DNA of 64,000 nt from Tragulus kanchil (lineage: Eukaryota > Chordata > Mammalia > Artiodactyla > Tragulidae): positions 97,208,794-97,272,793 of the forward strand of contig JAIOJX010000032.1 in assembly GCA_022376925.1 (NCBI GenBank). Direction: 5' to 3'. The notes beneath the pieces were generated by a model. That model ran no database searches and was not told the origin of the DNA. It worked only from the letters and a program-made list of their open reading frames with translations. The position numbers and the translations under genes were made by a program. Positions 34,691 to 46,512 of this stretch are shown piece by piece (the first letter of the stretch is position 1; every line of letters begins with the position of its first letter).

Positions 34691-36209
34691 AACCAAACAA
34701 CAGAGTATTGTTATTTTGATTATTATTACCTCTTTCACCAATGTGGGGCCTTAAGAGATCTACCTTGAAAGCTAGAGCAGCTTTTAGAGATGATTACTTA
34801 AAACGATGGTTGATGGTAAGTTACTGGCCAGAAATTTGCATTCTAGATTTTGTTGTCAAAGCCTTTACAGTGTTCACCCTGCCAACTGTTTCACTGCTTA
34901 GCTGCAGCCCTCAATCACTTTAGCTTTGAAGTTAGACATGAATTAAACTGTTCCGAGCTTCAGCATTTGGAGAGAAATTATTCAGTGGTAAATTGTCTCA
35001 TAAAATCTGGTCAAATGTACCATAAAATCAACGCAGTAGACAATGTAAGCTGTATAATAATTTCCCAATGACACTGGATGAAGCATGTGGGCTTTCAGAA
35101 AGCAAGAGAAGTTGAAATAGGAAGGGGTAGGGGCTATTTCTCTAGGGTTTTGGCCAGGCTCTTCTCTAGTTGCAGGAAGTAGGGGCTACTCTCTAGTTGA
35201 GGTGAGCAGGCTTCTTGTTGTGGTGACTTCTCTTGTTGTGAAACTTGGGCTCTAGGGCACACGGACTTCAATGGTTGTGGCACGTGGGCTCAATAGTTGC
35301 GGCTCTGAGGCTCTAGAGCAGAGGCTCAATAGTTTTGGCTCATGGGCTTAGTTGCTCCACAGCATGTGGGATCTTCTTGTTGAGGTGACTTTTTCTTATT
35401 GTGGAACTCTGACTCTAGGGAACACAGGCTTCAGTAGTTGTGGCACATGGACTCAATAGTTGCAGCTCTGAGATTCTAGAGCACAAGCTCAATTGTTGTG
35501 TCTCATGGACTTAGTTGCTCCACAGCATCTGGGATCTTCCTGGATCAGGGATCAAACTCATGACTCCTGCATTGGCAGGCAAACTCTTTACCACTGAGCT
35601 ACCAGGGAAGTCCTAGTTTTAAGTCTTATCTCTACTATGTCCTAACAACTATATGATTTTGCTCAGATAAGTCATTTCTTTTCCGAGAACTTTATTTTTC
35701 TCATATGTAATTTGAGGTAGAATTAAGTCTTCACAAAATCTGTGTTAGAATTAAATTAATACATTTAAAAATTCTAGCCCTCTCAACCAAACAACAGAGT
35801 ATTGTTATTTTGATTATTATTACCTCTTTCACCAATGTGGGGCCTTAAGAGATCTACCTTGAAAGCTAGAGCAGCTTTTAGAGATGATTACTTAAAACGA
35901 TGGTTGATGGTAAGTTACTGGCCAGAAATTTGCATTCTAGATTTTGTTGTCAAAGCCTTTACAGTGTTCACCCTGCCAACTGTTTCACTGCTTAGCTGCA
36001 GCCCTCAATCACTTTAGCTTTGAAGTTAGACATGAATTAAACTGTTCCGAGCTTCAGCATTTGGAGAGAAATTATTCAGTGGTAAATTGTCTCATAAAAT
36101 CTGGTCAAATGTACCATAAAATCAACGCAGTAGACAATGTAAGCTGTATAATAATTTCCCAATGACACTGGATGAAGCATGTGGGCTTTCAGAAAGCAAG
36201 AGAAGTTGA
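34061..36209. repeat. Tandem duplication 8 (unit 1055 bp)
   Basis: Copy 1 is 34061-35115 and copy 2 is 35155-36209, with constant offset 1094. The 39-base spacer is a degraded version of the sequence before copy 1 ('aggggctatttctctagggt' versus 'ggcggctattctgggt'). Confidence 0.97.
35155..35611 (-). mobile_element. tRNA-headed SINE, duplicate copy
   Basis: Second tandem copy of the SINE at 34006-34517, lacking its first 55 bases on the plus strand. The internal 162-bp repeat is present at 35223-35547. Confidence 0.82.
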
Positions 36210-36819
36210 TACATATCTCCTCAAGCAAAGCAGTACTTCTTCTTAACTGTTACTTCAGTGAGAATAAGCTGTCAGTGGTATATACTGCTTTGCTTGTATA
36301 TGTGCATGTGTTAGTTCATGACCCATATGATTCCAGCACCAAAACTATAAAATAGTCCATAATATTTTCATGATCATGAGTGTTAAGAAGCAAACGTTTT
36401 CTTATATCCTTTCACCCTAGGTTTTTCTCAGAATCCAACAATTGACCTGTAGCTAAGTTTTCTGGATAATACAGAGGAAAAGAAAACAGATCCCCAGTTG
36501 TCTTCGTGGGCCCTTACCACTCTTGTCTCCTGTCCCTATTAAGGGTACTCAGTAACATCAAGTCAGATGGATTTGAGAGTCACAGAGCACCACCCTGCAT
36601 TTCCTGCCAAGACTATCAGTTGTTCGATGTCCAGTAGAGTTCTGAAATGACCTCAGAAAGGAATTGGACTCCAAGGAAAGAGACTGGATGACTTTTTCCC
36701 TTATCTCCTACCCAACACATCCTTCCATAGAAATGGAAGAGAGACATGCTTTCCAGAGAAAGGCAAAGGGAAAGACGTGAGAGTCATTTTACAGTTTGTT
36801 AAGATACAAATTTGTGTGG
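36210..36819. other. Unassigned intergenic sequence
   Basis: No recognised gene or repeat. Confidence 0.4.
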
Positions 36820-36935
36820 GACTTCCCTAGCAGTCCAGTGGTTAAGGAAGATTCAGTGCACAGGGCATGAATTTGATCCCTGGTCAGGGAACTAAAATGC
36901 CACATGCTGTAGGGCATAACCACAAACACTAAGAT
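36820..36935 (+). mobile_element. tRNA-derived SINE (CHR/BTSINE-like)
   Basis: Sense: 'gggacttccctagcagtcca', 'gtggttaaggaagattcagt', 'gatccctggtcagggaacta' and 'gccacatgctgtagggc'. Short body and weak A-rich end. Confidence 0.82.
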
Positions 36936-37119
36936 AAAAATAAATTGAAGATTGATTCTGTTTGTTTTTAAAAAACAGATATTTATTTGTGCAACTAGTC
37001 TTCAGCAAAATAGTACTGAATGTGTTGTTTGTCCAGCACTGCTTTCTATAGCATTGAGTGTGTTGCTTGGCCAGTATATGATTGTGTTTTCATATACAAA
37101 GTATAAATAATGATATTTG

Positions 37120-37340
37120 ATGATGAGGGACTCGGAATCTGAGATGAGAGAAATTGGAACCAAATCCTGATTCTGCCATTTAAAAACCTTGTGACTTTGA
37201 ACAAGTTACCAAAGTTCAGTGGTCTCAGTTTTCTCATTTCTAATGGAGATAATCTGAACACTTGCCCCATAGGGATGCTGTGAATGCCTAATAGGTTACT
37301 ACTCATTAGGCACATAATAGAGTTCTCAGCACCTAGACTT
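37120..37340 (+). mobile_element. MIR SINE
   Basis: 'aaccaaatcctgattctgcc', 'tgtgactttgaacaagttac', 'ctcagttttctcatttctaa' and 'ctactcattaggcacataat' give nearly the whole MIR. Confidence 0.75.
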
Positions 37341-39531
37341 TCCCAGTGCATGTCAGTGGCTTCTTATTTTGCCTTGTGAACTTCTCAAGAGCAGACACAA
37401 TGGATTCATTCATTCAACAAGCAATGACCAACCATGTCCTCTGCCAGGGTTTGCAAGCATGGGTAACACACCAGTGCTGACTAGGAACTCAGCATCTAGT
37501 TAAAACAAATAAGGAATGTTTCTACAGATACTGATAAGTACTATGCCATGCATGTAGATCATTTTAAGGGAACCTAGTGTCGTAATGACTATTTCTGCCC
37601 AAGAGACCCAAGTAAGACTAAGTCTTTTAAAGTTTGAAAAGCATATGCCGAATTAACAAGGCAGAACTTTCTAGGGGAGTTATATTTTCCCTGTTAGAAA
37701 CATAAATGTGTGCGTGTGTTTGTGTATGTCTGTCTGTGTGTAAATGCATATATATTCAAGACAGTTAAGTCATCTCTGAGAGAGATGATTCGCACTTTCC
37801 ATTCATGATTATATATGTGTTGACATGTCACTTTTTGTTCTCTGTTTCCTTAGGTTTTAAGTAAATACAGGATTATGATTTCTCCATCATCTTGGCAGAA
37901 TTTCTTTTAATTATTGTTTAGTATTCTTTACTTCACTAATGCCTTTTTCCTTAAATTGTTTTTGGCTTAATTCTAATATTTCTGTACCAGCTTTGTCTGA
38001 TTCATATGAGACTGTTAGAGCTTGTTTTATCCACTTAGTTTTGATCTTGAGGTCACTGTGTTTTGTCTGTGTCTCTTTCATAAGGTGTATCACAGGATGT
38101 CTTAAAAATCCAATCAATAGCTTTCTGCCCAGGAATTTAATTCACTTATAATCAACTTTATTATTACTTTGTTGATATATTTCTACCATTTTTTTTGGTG
38201 CTTTCATTTCTCCTTAGTGATAAATAGCATTTAGTGGATCTTGAAGCAAGTATCTATAGGTAATAAATACTCTAATGTTTTGTGGACCTGAGTATGTCAT
38301 TTTCTTACTCTCTGCTATGAATTGAATTGTATACCTTCCCCAATTCATATGTATATATCAGAATGTGATTGTTTCATTAGGACCTTTAAATGGTTAAGTT
38401 AAAATGAGGCCAATCCTAATAACTCAGCACCTAGACTTTCCCAGTGCATGTCAGTGGCTTCTTATTTTGCCTTGTGAACTTCTCAAGAGCAGACACAATG
38501 GATTCATTCATTCAACAAGCAATGACCAACCATGTCCTCTGCCAGGGTTTGCAAGCATGGGTAACACACCAGTGCTGACTAGGAACTCAGCATCTAGTTA
38601 AAACAAATAAGGAATGTTTCTACAGATACTGATAAGTACTATGCCATGCATGTAGATCATTTTAAGGGAACCTAGTGTCGTAATGACTATTTCTGCCCAA
38701 GAGACCCAAGTAAGACTAAGTCTTTTAAAGTTTGAAAAGCATATGCCGAATTAACAAGGCAGAACTTTCTAGGGGAGTTATATTTTCCCTGTTAGAAACA
38801 TAAATGTGTGCGTGTGTTTGTGTATGTCTGTCTGTGTGTAAATGCATATATATTCAAGACAGTTAAGTCATCTCTGAGAGAGATGATTCGACTTTCCATT
38901 CATGATTATATATGTGTTGACATGTCACTTTTTGTTCTCTGTTTCCTTAGGTTTTAAGTAAATACAGGATTATGATTTCTCCATCATCTTGGCAGAATTT
39001 CTTTTAATTATTGTTTAGTATTCTTTACTTCACTAATGCCTTTTTCCTTAAATTGTTTTTGGCTTAATTCTAATATTTCTGTACCAGCTTTGTCTGATTC
39101 ATATGAGACTGTTAGAGCTTGTTTTATCCACTTAGTTTTGATCTTGAGGTCACTGTGTTTTGTCTGTGTCTCTTTCATAAGGTGTATCACAGGATGTCTT
39201 AAAAATCCAATCAATAGCTTTCTGCCCAGGAATTTAATTCACTTATAATCAACTTTATTATTACTTTGTTGATATATTTCTACCATTTTTTTTGGTGCTT
39301 TCATTTCTCCTTAGTGATAAATAGCATTTAGTGGATCTTGAAGCAAGTATCTATAGGTAATAAATACTCTAATGTTTTGTGGACCTGAGTATGTCATTTT
39401 CTTACTCTCTGCTATGAATTGAATTGTATACCTTCCCCCAATTCATATGATAAACCCCTAACGTCCACTACATCAGAATGTGATTGTATTTGGCATTAGG
39501 ACCTTTAAATGGTTAAGTTAAAATGAGGCCA
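37325..39531. repeat. Tandem duplication 9 (unit 1088/1109 bp)
   Basis: Copy 1 is 37325-38412 and copy 2 is 38423-39531, with a 10-base spacer. The copies match except for one base near 37791 and a corrupted block at 38351-38376 in copy 1, where copy 2 has a longer, intact text (39450-39500). The unit holds an L2-like repeat (about 37400-37620), GT-rich sequence and the start of an old LTR. Confidence 0.96.
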
Positions 39532-40245
39532 TTAGTATGAGCTCTTGTCTAATATGACTGGTGTCCCTATATGAAAAAGAAATTTGGCCATGCAAAAGAC
39601 ATACCAAGAGTTTATATGCATGGATTAAAGACCGTGTGAGGATACAGCGTGAAGGCAGCTATCTGCAAGCCAAGCAGAGAGGCCTCTGGAGAAATCAAAC
39701 CTACTGATACCCAGATCTTGGGCTTCCAACCTCCAAAACTGAGAAAATATTTTTTTTTTGTTGAAATCACACAAGTTCAGTCACTCATTCGTGCCCAGCA
39801 CTTTGCAGCCCCATGAACTATGGCACGGTAGGCTTCCCTGTCCTTCACCATCTCCCAGAGCTTGTCAAACTCATGTCCTTTGACTCAGTAATGCCATCCA
39901 ACCATCTTGTCCTCTGTCATCCCCTTCTCCTTTTGCCTTCTATTTTTCCCAGCATTAGGGTCTTTTCCAGTGAGTTGTCTCCTCGCATCAGGTGGTCAAA
40001 GTATTGGAGCTTCAGTTTTAGCATCAGTCCTTCCAGTGATTATTCAGGGTTGATTTCCTTTAGGATTGACTGATTTGATCTCCTTGATGTCCAAGGGACT
40101 CTCAGGAGTCTTCTCAAGCACTACAGTTCAAAGACATCAATTCTTGGCATTCAACCTTCTTGATGGTTCAGCTCTCACATCCATACATGATTCCTGGGAC
40201 TGGGACTATTAAGTTACACAATGTGCGGCATTTTGTTATGGTAAC
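39405..40245 (+). mobile_element. Old MaLR-type LTR split by BovB
   Basis: 'gaattgaattgtataccttc', 'gatattagg'-like text, 'tatgactggtgtccctatat', 'gtgaggatacagcgtgaagg' and 'cagatcttgggcttccaacc' follow a mammalian MaLR/MLT1-like LTR. The 3' end resumes after the BovB insert with 'cggcattttgttatggtaac' near 40226-40246. The 5' part also occurs in copy 1 of duplication 9 (about 38315-38412). Family from memory. Confidence 0.55.
39760..40200 (-). mobile_element. BovB (RTE) LINE 3' fragment
   Basis: Antisense BovB tail: 'ttcagtcactcattcgtgcc', 'catctcccagagcttgtcaa', 'cgcatcaggtggtcaaagta' and 'ctctcacatccatacatgat'. Inserted in the LTR. A near-copy lies at 40939-41305 through duplication 10. 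Confidence 0.9.
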
Positions 40246-40247
40246 CC

Positions 40248-40455
40248 TATGTGCTAAGTTATTCGATCATGTCTGACTCTTTGCAACCCTATGGACCATA
40301 GCCTGCCAGGCTCCTCTGCCCATAGGATTTTCCAGGCAAGAATACTGGAGTGGATTGCCATGTTCTGGTCCAGGGGATCTTCCCGACCCATGGATGGAAC
40401 CCAAGTCTCTTGTGTCTCCTGCACTGGCACTAGCAGGTGGGATCTTTATCACTAG
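40248..40455 (-). mobile_element. Bov-tA SINE
   Basis: Antisense: 'tcgatcatgtctgactcttt', 'cctgccaggctcctctgcc', 'aagaatactggagtgg' and 'gatcttcccgacccatgg'. The duplicate lies at 41353-41560. Confidence 0.92.
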
Positions 40456-41352
40456 CCCACTTAGGAATCTTAGTGGCAAGCCTACCTCTATACTAATACA
40501 CTTAGGATTGATAGCAACACAAGGTATAGCAGTCAAGGTCAGGTCTTCTCCCCATCAGCCCTCTGTAGGCATCTGTTGAGTTCCGGCAGAGATTGCTACT
40601 GGTGAGTAACCTGTCATCCTCCTCACTGTTATTCTGTGTTAGACAGTCTGTCCTTTTTCTCTACAGTTGAATTTTTATTTATCTTTTGCCTTCCTTGTGT
40701 TTCAGTCTAAGTCCAATGATCTATCATTCAAGCCAGAAAATTCTCATCCACTGTCTTTTCATATAACTGCTTTTCCACCCTTGTCTAGAAGAGGGTTGGT
40801 AATAAATTGCTTGGTCCAAGCCCTAGTTGCAGTTGCTTGGGTCCTTCCTGTAGCATTTTACAAATCATAGCCTTGGACAACAGGTAATATGACTTTAAGC
40901 CATCCTTAGTGGATTGGAGAGCCCAGCAACTATGGCTTACGGTAGGCTTCCCTGTCCTTCACCATCTCCCAGAGCTTGTCAAACTCATGTCCTTTGACTC
41001 AGTAATGCCATCCAACCATCTTGTCCTCTGTCATCCCCTTCTCTGCCTTCTATTTTTCCCAGCATTAGGGGCTTTTCCAGTGAATTAACTCTTCGCATCA
41101 GGTGGCCAAAGTATTGGAGCTTTAGCATCAGTCCTTCCAATGAATATTCAGGGTTGATTTCCTTTAGGATTGACTGATTTGATCTCCTTGTAGTCCAAGG
41201 GACTCTCAGGAGTCTTCTCAAGCACTACAGTTCAAAGACATCAATTCTTCGGCATTCAACCTTCTTGATGGTTCAGCTCTCACATCCATACATGATTCCT
41301 GGGACTGGGACTATTAAGTTACACAATGTGCGGCATTTTGTTATGGTAACCC

Positions 41353-41560
41353 TATGTGCTAAGTTATTCGATCATGTCTGACTCTTTGCAACCCTATGGA
41401 CCATAGCCTGCCAGGCTCCTCTGCCCATAGGATTTTCCAGGCAAGAATACTGGAGTGGATTGCCATGTTCTGGTCCAGGGGATCTTCCCGACCCATGGAT
41501 GGAACCCAAGTCTCTTGTGTCTCCTGCACTGGCACTAGCAGGTGGGATCTTTATCACTAG
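41353..41560 (-). mobile_element. Bov-tA SINE, duplicate copy
   Basis: Second tandem copy of the element at 40248-40455, identical as far as I can see. Confidence 0.92.
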
Positions 41561-42231
41561 CCCACTTAGGAATCTTAGTGGCAAGCCTACCTCTATACTA
41601 ATACACTTAGGATTGATAGCAACACAAGGTATAGCAGTCAAGGTCAGGTCTTCTCCCCATCAGCCCTCTGTAGGCATCTGTTGAGTTCCGGCAGAGATTG
41701 CTACTGGTGAGTAACCTGTCATCCTCCTCACTGTTATTCTGTGTTAGACAGTCTGTCCTTTTTCTCTACAGTTGAATTTTTATTTATCTTTTGCCTTCCT
41801 TGTGTTTCAGTCTAAGTCCAATGATCTATCATTCAAGCCAGAAAATTCTCATCCACTGTCTTTTCATATAACTGCTTTTCCACCCTTGTCTAGAAGAGGG
41901 TTGGTAATAAATTGCTTGGTCCAAGCCCTAGTTGCAGTTGCTTGGGTCCTTCCTGTAGCATTTTACAAATCATAGCCTTGGACAACAGGTAATATGACTT
42001 TAAGCCATCCTTAGTGGATTGGAGAGTCCTACATGAGACTCTCAGTTTTAGCTTATGAGATTCTCTCTGGTTCCTTGCTGCTTGTGGTTCTTCTTGGCCC
42101 AGAAATAACCAGCTAAGTGAAAAGCCAATTGGGCCACACCTTTAAACACCCTAGTGGCCTGATTATTGCTGTGTTTTGGTTCTATTTCTAGGCCACAAAG
42201 AAACTTATCTTTTTTTCAACCACAGCTGTTT

Positions 42232-42345
42232 TTTTTAAAACATTTCTTTTAAAATAATTTTGGATTCTCAGAAGAGTTTCAGAGATAGTACAGGAAGTAA
42301 CTGAATGCCTTTGACCAGCTTCTTCACCTAATATTAATCTCTCAT
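42232..42345. mobile_element. Old L1M-type fragment
   Basis: 'aaaataattttggattctca', 'tttcagagatagtacaggaa' and 'ctaatattaatctctcatat' resemble an ancient L1-associated repeat. The duplicate lies at 43337-43450. Confidence 0.4.
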
Positions 42346-42489
42346 ATAACAGGCTTTTAATGATTTTTTTTTTTTTTCTTTTTTGTAGTTGATCTCTCAT
42401 TTCTGGGTATTTGGCACTCAAGGACAGTGGAAGCATGAACTCATCAAACTATATTGACCAAAAGTTCTGACCCAGGAATCTTCCCATTG

Positions 42490-43035
42490 ACTAACCATTT
42501 AATCATCCATCCATTCATTCAGTAAGTATTTATTAAGCACTTATTTTATTCCAAGTACTATTCTAGGCACAGAGTTTATAGCAGTGATCAAGATAAGCCA
42601 AAATCCTTGTTCTTGTGTTGTTGAAATGTTAATGTTGGAGATAGAAACAAAAGAAGATAAATGTGGTAAAATACTTAATGTATATTATATTGTGATAAGT
42701 ACTGGGCAGAAACTAAAGCATGGAAAGAGGATAAGAAGTGTTGAGGGCAAGTAAGTATATTTTCAGCATTAAATATAGAGCTTAGGGAAGTCTCCACTGG
42801 GAAGGACAGTTGAGTGAAGACCCAAAGAGGTGTGGTCATAAGGCCTATAGATATCTGGAGGAAGAGAATAGCCCTCAAAGTAACCCTAAGAATGAGGCAC
42901 AGCCCCAAGAAAACTGAGATTCAGAAACATTGAGTAACTTATCTCTGCACATAGATGGTAAATGAGAGAACTGTGATTTGGGCCCAGGTCTTCCTGACCC
43001 CAGAACTTGTGTTCTTATCTGGTAGGCTGATCACA
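42490..43035. mobile_element. L2-like and MIR remnants
   Basis: 42495-42860 begins 'attcattcagtaagtattta', continues with 'gtactattctaggcacagag', and ends near 'atatctggaggaagagaata', in the manner of an old L2-like repeat. 42905-43030 is a MIR tail ('gatttgggcccaggtcttcc'). Both recur about 1105 bases downstream. Confidence 0.45.
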
Positions 43036-44160
43036 GATTTACAAAGAGACACACATCCTTCAAAGGTGCATTCTGGTCCTTCCTTTCACTCACGTAAGTT
43101 AGTGCTAAGGGTTTAAACTTCAGTTTCCCTGGCCAGAAATAACCAAAGGTTTTTAAGTTGGAAAAGCCAATTGGGTTCCTTGCTGCTTGTGGTTCTTCTT
43201 GGCCCAGAAATAACCAGCTAAGTGAAAAGCCAATTGGGCCACACCTTTAAACACCCTAGTGGCCTGATTATTGCTGTGTTTTGGTTCTATTTCTAGGCCA
43301 CAAAGAAACTTATCTTTTTTTCAACCACAGCTGTTTTTTTTAAAACATTTCTTTTAAAATAATTTTGGATTCTCAGAAGAGTTTCAGAGATAGTACAGGA
43401 AGTAACTGAATGCCTTTGACCAGCTTCTTCACCTAATATTAATCTCTCATATAACAGGCTTTTAATGATTTTTTTTTTTTTTTCTTTTTTGTAGTTGATC
43501 TCTCATTTCTGGGTATTTGGCACTCAAGGACAGTGGAAGCATGAACTCATCAAACTATATTGACCAAAAGTTCTGACCCAGGAATCTTCCCATTGACTAA
43601 CCATTTAATCATCCATCCATTCATTCAGTAAGTATTTATTAAGCACTTATTTTATTCCAAGTACTATTCTAGGCACAGAGTTTATAGCAGTGATCAAGAT
43701 AAGCCAAAATCCTTGTTCTTGTGTTGTTGAAATGTTAATGTTGGAGATAGAAACAAAAGAAGATAAATGTGGTAAAATACTTAATGTATATTATATTGTG
43801 ATAAGTACTGGGCAGAAACTAAAGCATGGAAAGAGGATAAGAAGTGTTGAGGGCAAGTAAGTATATTTTCAGCATTAAATATAGAGCTTAGGGAAGTCTC
43901 CACTGGGAAGGACAGTTGAGTGAAGACCCAAAGAGGTGTGGTCATAAGGCCTATAGATATCTGGAGGAAGAGAATAGCCCTCAAAGTAACCCTAAGAATG
44001 AGGCACAGCCCCAAGAAAACTGAGATTCAGAAACATTGAGTAACTTATCTCTGCACATAGATGGTAAATGAGAGAACTGTGATTTGGGCCCAGGTCTTCC
44101 TGACCCCAGAACTTGTGTTCTTATCTGGTAGGCTGAGCACAGATTTACAAAGAGACACAC

Positions 44161-46371
44161 ATCCCTTCAAAGGTGCATTCTGGTCCTTCCTTTCACTCAC
44201 GTAAGTTAGTGCTAAGCCATGGTGTTCTCATAAACCTTTCAAGAAAACTCTAGAAATTTATTTACAGACTACTTGAGGTTTTTCAGCACCATGTTTTCAC
44301 TGAACTAGCTGGGCTTCATAAAATATGACTTTGACCTTTCTAGCCAGTGGTCTGGAGCTTGAGTGGCCATGGCCAGCCTGGAAGGTAGCCAGTGCCTCTG
44401 TTTAGGGAGACTCATTTGTCAGCTCCTGCACTAATAGGAAAGCTAATAATTCTTCCCAAGAGTGTTTGTTCCTATTTTGCTAACTTTGGGCACTCATGTC
44501 ATCCACTTCCATCAAAATATATTATGGAAGATGAGCCCTTACGAGCAAACTTTACTGGATCTTACAAAAAGACAGCCACTTTTCATTATAAAAGTGTTTG
44601 GATAACAGAGAATCTTGAAGGACAATAGCATGTATAATTTGTTCTTTAAAAAGAACATAATAATAACAACCTCTGCCCAAATGGAGGTCTCATAACTCAT
44701 TTTAGTGTTCATGAGACTCTCCTAGAGTGTTTAAATGCAAATTTCTGAGCTGAACTTTCACAAATTGCATTCGGGTCTTGAAAGATGACAAAGAGTGTGT
44801 TTATCCATCACTTATCCCTCCTATAAGTAATCATTCTTTGGTTCAGAAGGTCAGATGAAAATCCCTCATGAGGAATCTAGTGGCTTCTCTAGAATCAGCC
44901 CAGCTGCTCCTAGCTCTTGCTCTTCCCTCCTTACCCTTACCATCTCATGTGTACATGCTCTGACCACTCCTAGCCCTTGCTCTGACCACTCCAAGCCGTT
45001 GCTCTTTCCTCCTTACCCTTATCATCTCATGTGCACATGCTCTGAGTTCTTATTGCCTCGAATTCCCCCCCCAATACAGTTTTAGTCCAATGAGCCCATT
45101 ACCTGGAAAGCTTTTCCTCTCACTCCTGCATATTAAAGGTTAGCCTCTTGTTCATGACCCTGATTAGGGTTTATACTGCACAAGTCTTCCTAAATCTTCC
45201 AGTTAGAATGAATTCCTCCTTTATTTGTGCTTCTATAGGTTGAAAGAAAAGGAAGGAGGACAGGGATCCCTTCAAAGGTGCATTCTGGTCCTTCCTTTCA
45301 CTCACGTAAGTTAGTGCTAAGCCATGGTGTTCTCATAAACCTTTCAAGAAAACTCTAGAAATTTATTTACAGACTACTTGAGGTTTTTCAGCACCATGTT
45401 TTCACTGAACTAGCTGGGCTTCATAAAATATGACTTTGACCTTTCTAGCCAGTGGTCTGGAGCTTGAGTGGCCATGGCCAGCCTGGAAGGTAGCCAGTGC
45501 CTCTGTTTAGGGAGACTCATTTGTCAGCTCCTGCACTAATAGGAAAGCTAATAATTCTTCCCAAGAGTGTTTGTTCCTATTTTGCTAACTTTGGGCACTC
45601 ATGTCATCCACTTCCATCAAAATATATTATGGAAGATGAGCCCTTACGAGCAAACTTTACTGGATCTTACAAAAAGACAGCCACTTTTCATTATAAAAGT
45701 GTTTGGATAACAGAGAATCTTGAAGGACAATAGCATGTATAATTTGTTCTTTAAAAAGAACATAATAATAACAACCTCTGCCCAAATGGAGGTCTCATAA
45801 CTCATTTTAGTGTTCATGAGACTCTCCTAGAGTGTTTAAATGCAAATTTCTGAGCTGAACTTTCACAAATTGCATTCGGGTCTTGAAAGATGACAAAGAG
45901 TGTGTTTATCCATCACTTATCCCTCCTATAAGTAATCATTCTTTGGTTCAGAAGGTCAGATGAAAATCCCTCATGAGGAATCTAGTGGCTTCTCTAGAAT
46001 CAGCCCAGCTGCTCCTAGCTCTTGCTCTTCCCTCCTTACCCTTACCATCTCATGTGTACATGCTCTGACCACTCCTAGCCCTTGCTCTGACCACTCCAAG
46101 CCGTTGCTCTTTCCTCCTTACCCTTATCATCTCATGTGCACATGCTCTGAGTTCTTATTGCCTCGAATTCCCCCCCCAATACAGTTTTAGTCCAATGAGC
46201 CCATTACCTGGAAAGCTTTTTCTCTCACTCCTGCATATTAAAGGTTAGCCTCTTGTTCATGACCCTGATTAGGGTTTATACTGCACAAGTCTTCCTAAAT
46301 CTTCCAGTTAGAATGAATTCCTCCTTTATTTGTGCTTCTATAGTTTGAAAGAAAAGGAAGGAGGACAGGGA
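44161..46371. repeat. Tandem duplication 12 (unit 1105 bp, no spacer)
   Basis: Copy 1 is 44161-45266 and copy 2 is 45266-46371: direct head-to-tail with at most one shared base. Two substitutions are seen, near the copy end (45115/46220 and 45240/46345). The first 56 bases also occur at 43054-43109 and the last 113 at 47373-47485. The unit contains a small minisatellite-like array. Confidence 0.97.
44911..45056 (+). repeat. Short imperfect tandem array
   Basis: Three 'agc..ttgctct' starts at 44912, 44972 and 44994. Two long units share 'ccttacccttaccatctcat' and 'acatgctctga' text with point changes. Its divergence shows it is old, unlike the 1.1-kb duplications. The copy in the duplicate lies at 46016-46161. 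Confidence 0.75.
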
Positions 46372-46512
46372 GAGGAGGAGAAAGACAAGGAAGAATGGAG
46401 GAGAAGAGGAGAAGGAGGAGGAGGAAAGAGGATGAAGAAAAGTAGATGAACAGGGAGGGGAGGGAAGAAGGAGAAACAGAGGGAGAATGGGGGAGAGGGA
46501 AAGAGATGGGAT
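46348..46512 (+). repeat. Polypurine (GGA/GAA)n tract
   Basis: About 165 bases of almost pure purine (gga, gaa and gag blocks), capable of triplex formation. The proline/serine-rich minus-strand open frames here are reading through the tract. The duplicate lies at 47462-47626. Confidence 0.9.

Larger units (their letters stand above)
39816..42026. repeat. Tandem duplication 10 (unit about 1100 bp)
   Basis: Copy 1 is about 39816-40921 (clean match from 39825) and copy 2 about 40928-42026 (clean from 40939), with a spacer of about 6 bases. The first 250 bases of copy 2 carry many differences inside the BovB part; the rest is nearly identical. Confidence 0.95.
42069..44216. repeat. Tandem duplication 11 (unit 1041/1043 bp)
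   Basis: Copy 1 is 42069-43109 and copy 2 is 43174-44216. The 64-base spacer contains a scrambled echo of the unit ('ggccagaaataacca', 'ggaaaagccaattggg'; compare 42099-42133). Differences are a base near 43031/44137 and one indel near 43056/44163. Confidence 0.96.

Noticed and set aside
44911..45056. A CRISPR-like array
   Set aside because: Only two to three imperfect units, no regular spacers, and a mammalian context.
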